Origin: Mesorhizobium sp. LMG 17147 | GTDB lineage: Bacteria; Pseudomonadota; Alphaproteobacteria; Rhizobiales; Rhizobiaceae | Assembly (NCBI RefSeq): GCF_024297145.1 | Contig: NZ_JANCTC010000017.1 | Span: 32,735 to 96,734 of the forward strand | DNA length: 64,000 nucleotides | Direction of reading: 5' to 3' | Shown here: positions 59,765 through 64,000 of the stretch, one piece after another | Layout: each line of letters begins with the position of its first letter | How positions within the stretch are numbered: the first letter of the stretch is position 1 | Notes under the pieces: generated by a model | The model's database searches: none | What the model was told of the DNA's origin: nothing | What the model saw: the letters and a program-made list of their open reading frames with translations, nothing else | Program-made: the position numbers and the translations under genes

Positions 59765-60824
59765 CTATTACTACGTCCCCGGCACCGAAATCTGCCTGCG
59801 CATCGGCGGCTACGTCCGCTATGACATCGGCGTGGGCCAGGCTGGCTCGTTCGACGGCGCCAGGTACCAGGACCTGTTGGATGCCTTGAATGGTGAAGAC
59901 AACGTCAACGACGGCTACTACAAGCAGGCTCGCTTCACGCTGAGGACCTATACCGGCCAGGAAACCGAGATGGGTACCTTGAAGACCTACACCGAGACCC
60001 GCTTCAACTGGGGAACCGGCTACCATTCCGTCCCCGGTATCGACACTCCCTTCTCCAGCTTTGGCAGCAGAGGCGTTTCGCTGAACTTCGCCTGGATCCA
60101 GCTTGGTGGTCTCCGCGTCGGTAAGGACGAAACAGCCTTCAACACGTTCACCGGCTATGCCGGCAACGTCATCCAGGATACGATCGTTCCCTACGGCGGC
60201 TTCGACACCAACGTCGTCCAGTACTACTTCGATGCCGGCAACGGCTTCTCGGCCGTGGCTTCGTTGGAAACCGGTGAAGGCTTTATCCTTAACAGCGCCA
60301 ATACTGCCCTCAATCTCGGCCACGACTCGGTCGACAGCTTCGTCCCGTATATCGTCGGCGGCGTGAAGTACACGCAGGGCTGGGGCTCCATCAGCGGTGT
60401 TGTTGCCTACGACAGCAGCCTGGAAGAATGGGCCGGCAAGGTTCGCCTCGACGTCACGCCGATGCAGAACCTGTCGCTGTTCTTGATGGCCGGCTACGGC
60501 TCCGACGACAATCTCCCGCGCAACTTCTACAAGCAGTGGGGCGGCAACTGGGCAGTCTGGGGTGGTGGTACGTACACCATCAACGAGAAGACCTCGTTCA
60601 ACCTCCAGGTGTCGTATGATGAAGCCAAGGAAGCTGGTGTCGCGGCCAATATCGCCTACGACATCGTTCCCGGCTTCACGATTACGGCCGAAGTGGACTA
60701 TGCCCATAACGATCATCACATCGATAGCGACTCGCTGCCCGGCTATGAATACAACTGGACCGGCATCCCGGGCGACAAGAAAGACGCCATCGGCGGCATG
60801 CTCCGCTTCCAGCGCTCGTTCTAA
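59628..60824 (+). CDS. Alphaproteobacterial porin (Porin_2 type), copy 2
   Basis: A 398-residue outer membrane porin with the same signal peptide and N-terminus as porin 1 and the same C-terminal 'RFQRSF'. It differs in surface-loop regions, for example 'TGYHSVPGIDTPFSSFGS' and 'HNDHHIDSDSLPGYEYNWTG', which would alter channel entrance and phage recognition. Divergent from porin 1 across the tRNA gene. TGGAGGTCAG is the ribosome site. Confidence 0.93.
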   Translation: MNIKSLLLGSAAALIAVSGARAADAVVVAEPEPAEYVKICDVYGAGYYYVPGTEICLRIGGYVRYDIGVGQAGSFDGARYQDLLDALNGEDNVNDGYYKQARFTLRTYTGQETEMGTLKTYTETRFNWGTGYHSVPGIDTPFSSFGSRGVSLNFAWIQLGGLRVGKDETAFNTFTGYAGNVIQDTIVPYGGFDTNVVQYYFDAGNGFSAVASLETGEGFILNSANTALNLGHDSVDSFVPYIVGGVKYTQGWGSISGVVAYDSSLEEWAGKVRLDVTPMQNLSLFLMAGYGSDDNLPRNFYKQWGGNWAVWGGGTYTINEKTSFNLQVSYDEAKEAGVAANIAYDIVPGFTITAEVDYAHNDHHIDSDSLPGYEYNWTGIPGDKKDAIGGMLRFQRSF

Positions 60825-60845
60825 GGGCTGGACTTAAGCAAACTG

Positions 60846-60883
60846 AAATCCAGCCCGGGCGCTTAACCGCCCGGGCTGGATTT
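60846..60883 (+). terminator. Rho-independent terminator of porin 2
   Basis: AAATCCAGCCCGGGCG (60846-60861), loop CTTAAC, and CGCCCGGGCTGGATTT (60868-60883) give a perfect 16-bp stem followed by GTTTTCG. It lies 22 bases past the porin stop. Confidence 0.9.
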
Positions 60884-61063
60884 GTTTTCGCGACTGGTAT
60901 GCAAACAGAAGGAGAAGGGGGATCGGTAGCTGAAAAGGGTTGTGGAACGATGTCGTTGGGATCCGCCAGTGGTGGATGAGATCGGCCGCAACGCTTAAAA
61001 CTCTTGAAAGGGCACCACCAAGCAGGTAGGTCTAGGCCTATCCACTCGGGGGTGTGGCGAATA

Positions 61064-62122
61064 ATGACGAACGATGCGATTCAAGAGGGAGGAACCTCTG
61101 ATCATTTTTCGATGTTTTCTTCTCAAACTGCAAAGATAAAATACAGTTATAACAAGATAAGAGAAGTAAAGTCGCACAGGATCGGAGAACTGTTTTCAGT
61201 ATACCGGGACGTACTTTGGGATGATGGGCGACACAAATACAATGTCAGCTCCTTCATCGGCGAAATAGACGAGATCCTCCTTGGGGAGCGTTTCAGCGCC
61301 TTTGACCAAAGCACCCTCGACAACCTTATCGGTACCTTGCGCCAGCGCGGCAACAGCAACGCAACCATCAACCGGAAGATGGCTGCCCTCAGCAAACTGC
61401 TGCGCAAGGCTCACAAGATGGGAGATATCCACAGCCTGCCCGAGTTCCGCCGCCAGAAGGAGCGGGCGGGACGGATTCGCTTCCTCGAAAGAGAGGAGGA
61501 GGCCCGGCTGTTCGCCGCCATCAAGAGCCGCAGCGAGGACGCTTATCGGCTTTCCGTCTTTCTCGTCGACACCGGTTGCCGCCTCGGCGAAGCGCTGGGC
61601 TTGATCTGGAACGATATCCAGGAGCACCGCGTCAGTTTCTGGATCACCAAGTCCGGCCGCAGCCGCACCATCCCGATGACCGAGCGGGTAAAAGAGGTGA
61701 TCAAGCTGCCGGCCACCGAGGGCCGCCGGCCCAAAGGTCCGTTCACCAAGCTCAGCCAGGCACAGTTTCGCGCCATCTGGAACGATGCCAAGGCCGAGGT
61801 CGGGCTTGGCGCCGACGATCAGGTCGTGCCGCATATATTGCGCCATACTTGCGCCTCGCGTCTCGTCCAGGGCGGCATCGACATCAGGCGGGTGCAGATG
61901 TGGCTCGGCCACCAGACGCTGTCGATGACCATGCGCTATGCGCATCTGGCCACCAACGACCTCGACGGCTGCGTCACCGTGCTGGAGACGCCGCGGTGCA
62001 GTGGCGCGGACAGTGGCGGCGCAAGCGCTTTGTCTTCTCCACCTCCGGCAAGGCGAGAGCCAAAAGGCGAGCCGGCCGCAAGCAAGGCCCCAAAGCCAGC
62101 GAAGAGAGGCGCCAAATCCTGA
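61064..62122 (+). CDS. Tyrosine recombinase / phage-type integrase
   Basis: A 352-residue site-specific recombinase from the ATG at 61064. The N-terminal SAM-like core-binding region covers about 35-120. The catalytic domain has Arg173 ('TGCRLGEALGL'), His257 and Arg260 ('HILRHTCASR'), His283 ('WLGHQ') and nucleophile Tyr292 ('MTMRYAHL'), so all key residues are intact. The C-terminal tail is Pro/Ala/Lys-rich. The first 100 bases or so are AT-rich compared with neighbours, suggesting foreign origin of the 5' part. No excisionase, phage or ICE genes adjoin it. Confidence 0.88.
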   Translation: MTNDAIQEGGTSDHFSMFSSQTAKIKYSYNKIREVKSHRIGELFSVYRDVLWDDGRHKYNVSSFIGEIDEILLGERFSAFDQSTLDNLIGTLRQRGNSNATINRKMAALSKLLRKAHKMGDIHSLPEFRRQKERAGRIRFLEREEEARLFAAIKSRSEDAYRLSVFLVDTGCRLGEALGLIWNDIQEHRVSFWITKSGRSRTIPMTERVKEVIKLPATEGRRPKGPFTKLSQAQFRAIWNDAKAEVGLGADDQVVPHILRHTCASRLVQGGIDIRRVQMWLGHQTLSMTMRYAHLATNDLDGCVTVLETPRCSGADSGGASALSSPPPARREPKGEPAASKAPKPAKRGAKS

Positions 62123-62290
62123 CGGTTTGCTCCCGGCGAAATTAAGTCAAGTAATACTCGAGATGAAGTCTTGGGTCTTACGTTAAGCTGGCCTGCCACT
62201 CGGCAGCGAGCGTCAAAAATTCTTTCAATGGCGCAAAATTCTTTCAATGGCGGAGCGCAAATCTCCGAGATTGGCCGACGCCTCCTCGCA

Positions 62291-62553
62291 TTCGTCATCC
62301 CAGGGCGGAGCAGGAGCGAAGCGACGTAGCGAAGACCCTGGGATCCATGCCGTTAAATTTGCGTACACGAAGGCGGAGCAAGTTCGAGTGCTTCTTCGCA
62401 CCGGCGTCAGTCGCGGGTGATGATTGAAGGGTAGCTGTCCACCTTACGGATACGAGCGCCATTCCGATCCGCTGCATTCTTCGGCTGACGTCATGGCATG
62501 GATCCCAGGGTCTGCGCTCCGCTTCGCGTTCGCTCCGCCCTGGGATGACGAAG
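62291..62553. repeat. Inverted pair of RIME-like repeats, pair 2
   Basis: TTCGTCATCCCAGGGCGGAG with GAGCGAAGCGACGTAGCG (62291-62351) faces an inverted unit with GGCATGGATCCCAGGGTC and CCCTGGGATGACGAAGG (62493-62553). Same family and arrangement as pair 1. The remainder of 62123-62577 contains no gene. Confidence 0.7.
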
Positions 62554-62577
62554 GCATGGTAAGTGCTTTATGTCCCA

Positions 62578-63462
62578 TCAGCCCGCCCGCTCCGCCCGCT
62601 CGAAAAAACCAGCGATCCTGCCCGGCAGGTTGCCGGTCTCGAGAAACGGGGCATGCCCCTGGCCGTCGGCGGTGATCGTCTCGATATCGGCATGGCGCAT
62701 CCGCATCTGCTCGAGCGTGTCGGCGGACAGCAGCTTCGAGTTGGCGCCGCGTATGACGAGCATCGGGACCGCCGCCAGCGCGTCGAACTGCGGCCACAGA
62801 TCAGGCAGCGGCTGAGTGAGGTCTAGGCCCGCCAGCGTGTCGACCAGTTTCGGGTCGAAGTCGGGCAGAAATCCCTCCTTGGTCTCGCGGTAGAGGGCTG
62901 ACGCCATCCGCTCCCAATCTGCATCGGTCAGCGCCGGAAAATCCGCGCCATGGGTGCTGCGCAGGCCGCGGACCACCTCTGCGTACGCCGTTGGCCTGGG
63001 CGTGGGGTCGAGATAGGAGCGGATATGGGCGAGACCTTGCGCCTCGATCACCGGGCCGATGTCGTTGAAGACGATGGCCTTCAGCACGGCCGGCCGCATC
63101 GCCGCGAGCACATGGATGATCAGTCCGCCGCGCGACGTACCGATGAAGGCAGCCTCCTCGATGCTCAGCGCCGCCAGCCCGGCGAGAATATCACCCGCTT
63201 CGATGCCGATATTGTAATGGCCGATATCGGCATCGTAGGCGGACTGCCCGCGCCCGCGATAGTCGAAAGCGACGACCTTGCGCTTCGCCCGCGTCGACAG
63301 ATAAAGCGCCAGCTCGTGGAAATCACGGCAATTGCGGGTCAGGCCGGGCAGGCAAACGACTGGCCAATGGCCGGAATTCGCTTCGCCGTAGATGCGGGCG
63401 TGCAGGGACAGCCCGTCCGGCGCGGCGTAGAAGAAGTCGGAAAAACCCTGCTCGATTGCCAT
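62578..63462 (-). CDS. Alpha/beta hydrolase
   Basis: A 294-residue hydrolase. The nucleophile elbow is 'FIGTSRGGLIIHVLA' (Ser of GTSRG, about residue 110). The oxyanion segment is 'VVCLPGLTRNCRDFHELA', and 'VAFDYRGRGQSAYD' precedes the acid site. The catalytic His is in 'DGQGHAPFLE' near the C-terminus. Substrate unknown; esterase or lactonase type activity is typical. The ATG at 63462 follows GAGGAAGCGG; the frame is open far upstream without similarity. Confidence 0.88.
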   Translation of the reverse strand: MAIEQGFSDFFYAAPDGLSLHARIYGEANSGHWPVVCLPGLTRNCRDFHELALYLSTRAKRKVVAFDYRGRGQSAYDADIGHYNIGIEAGDILAGLAALSIEEAAFIGTSRGGLIIHVLAAMRPAVLKAIVFNDIGPVIEAQGLAHIRSYLDPTPRPTAYAEVVRGLRSTHGADFPALTDADWERMASALYRETKEGFLPDFDPKLVDTLAGLDLTQPLPDLWPQFDALAAVPMLVIRGANSKLLSADTLEQMRMRHADIETITADGQGHAPFLETGNLPGRIAGFFERAERAG

Positions 63463-63747
63463 ATGGACCGCTTCCTCGCAGTTGCCGGATCGTTCCCGAC
63501 TGCTACAGGCGAGGGCAGAGACGGTCAAATCGAAGCGTCGGCGCTGGGAATCTTCGAGATGTCGGCGGGACAGCGCCCCTCTCTGTCCTGCCGGACTTCT
63601 CCCCCACGATCGGCCATCATCTCCGTTTTCGATAACATCCCAAGTTGCAGAAAAGTACCCCTCAGCGAAGCTGCCAATCTCCCCACTAGAGGCAGGGGAA
63701 TCGCATATGGCGATTTTGGGGTTGAGTTTAGGCTGAGAAAGGATTCT

Positions 63748-64000
63748 TTGGCGAGGCAGTTGAGCGAAGGAGCGACTGCCATTTCCTGCCTTGAGAGCTA
63801 CTTTGGCGCGGTGCCTGATCCACGCGCGCCCAACGCCACGCACCGGCTTGGCGACCTGATCGTGATGATGATCGCGGCAAGCCTGTGTGGTGCCAGCAAT
63901 GCGACGGAGTTCGCCCTGTTTGCGCAGGAGCGCAAGCAGGCGCTGTCGCGGCTGATCGACTATGACGCAGCTCCCAGCCACGACACCTTCTCGCGGCTGC
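63748..64000 (+). mobile_element. ISAs1-family transposase, N-terminal part, cut by window end
   Basis: The frame from a TTG at 63748 (AAAGGA upstream; TTG at 63760 possible) reads 'LESYFGAVPDPRAPNATHRL' and 'LIVMMIAASLCGASNATEFA', then 'YDAAPSHDTFSRL'. This is the N-terminal domain of ISAs1/H-repeat transposases. The DDE catalytic part lies outside the window. A left end of the element near 63691 (CAGGGGAATCGC) is possible but unproven. The start codon is uncertain. Confidence 0.8.

Noticed and set aside
59418..60719. 433-residue antisense frame opposite porin 2, and a similar one opposite porin 1
   Set aside because: The two antisense frames resemble each other only because the porins are paralogs; the sense frames have signal peptides, porin motifs and terminal Phe.
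59088..62122. tRNA-Ser plus integrase as the edge of an integrated island
   Set aside because: No second copy of the tRNA 3' end was seen in the window, and a core-type porin gene with its terminator lies between tRNA and integrase.
1..64000. CRISPR arrays, rRNA operons, replication origins
   Set aside because: No regularly spaced direct repeats, rRNA sequence or origin features were seen on reading through the window.

Overview
The window looks like the chromosome of a Rhizobiales bacterium, most likely Mesorhizobium or a close relative in the Phyllobacteriaceae. This rests on high GC content, the gene order ccmIEFH - degP - two-component pair - glnE - PleC-like kinase - pepN (as I remember it from Sinorhizobium meliloti cycHJKL-degP1-glnE), a feuN-feuP-feuQ-like locus, two alphaproteobacterial porins, and scattered palindromic repeats of the type common in Mesorhizobium intergenic DNA. 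No nod, nif or fix symbiosis genes are present. Most of the window is core chromosome.

Layout. 1-4.1 kb: end of a peptidoglycan-binding protein, a parDE toxin-antitoxin pair with a readable promoter/operator, and conserved alphaproteobacterial unknowns (DUF1491, DUF2336, DUF1254/DUF1214 pair). 4.2-8.9 kb: a class A penicillin-binding protein, a small basic protein, and groES-groEL under a CIRCE element. 9-10.8 kb: small unknown genes and an orphan DUF3168 phage-tail-type gene. 11-13.6 kb: feuNPQ-like signalling locus with a direct-repeat box in front. 13.7-31.3 kb: lipoprotein, cytochrome c maturation genes ccmIEFH, DegP protease, a second two-component system running into glnE, an EF-hand protein, a PleC-like PAS kinase, and aminopeptidase N. 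31.5-43.7 kb: a DMT exporter coupled to a small protein, an XRE regulator, a uracil-DNA glycosylase, ETF-ubiquinone oxidoreductase, AMP nucleosidase, several secreted or small proteins, and a branched-chain amino acid binding protein whose ribosome site lies in a strong leader hairpin.

43.7-52.0 kb is a leucine/isovalerate catabolic block read on the minus strand: TetR regulator, isovaleryl-CoA dehydrogenase, a vapBC pair with its own operator, methylcrotonyl-CoA carboxylase beta, a macro-domain hydrolase, three tandem paralogous secreted four-cysteine proteins, and the biotin-carrying alpha subunit. Isovaleryl-CoA dehydrogenase passes electrons through ETF to the ETF-ubiquinone oxidoreductase encoded at 35.4 kb. 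This interrupted operon with its uncharacterised secreted family is the best candidate here for something undescribed.

52.1-57.1 kb: acylphosphatase, a HisC-like aminotransferase, and two tandem TPR-sulfotransferases whose upstream DNA is better conserved than their coding sequence. 57.3-60.9 kb: two divergent porins whose first 154 bp form a perfect inverted repeat around tRNA-Ser(GCT). 61-64 kb: an orphan tyrosine recombinase, two inverted pairs of RIME-like repeats, an alpha/beta hydrolase, and the start of an ISAs1-family transposase cut by the window edge.

All calls come from reading the sequence and from recalled family features. No database search or folding program was run.
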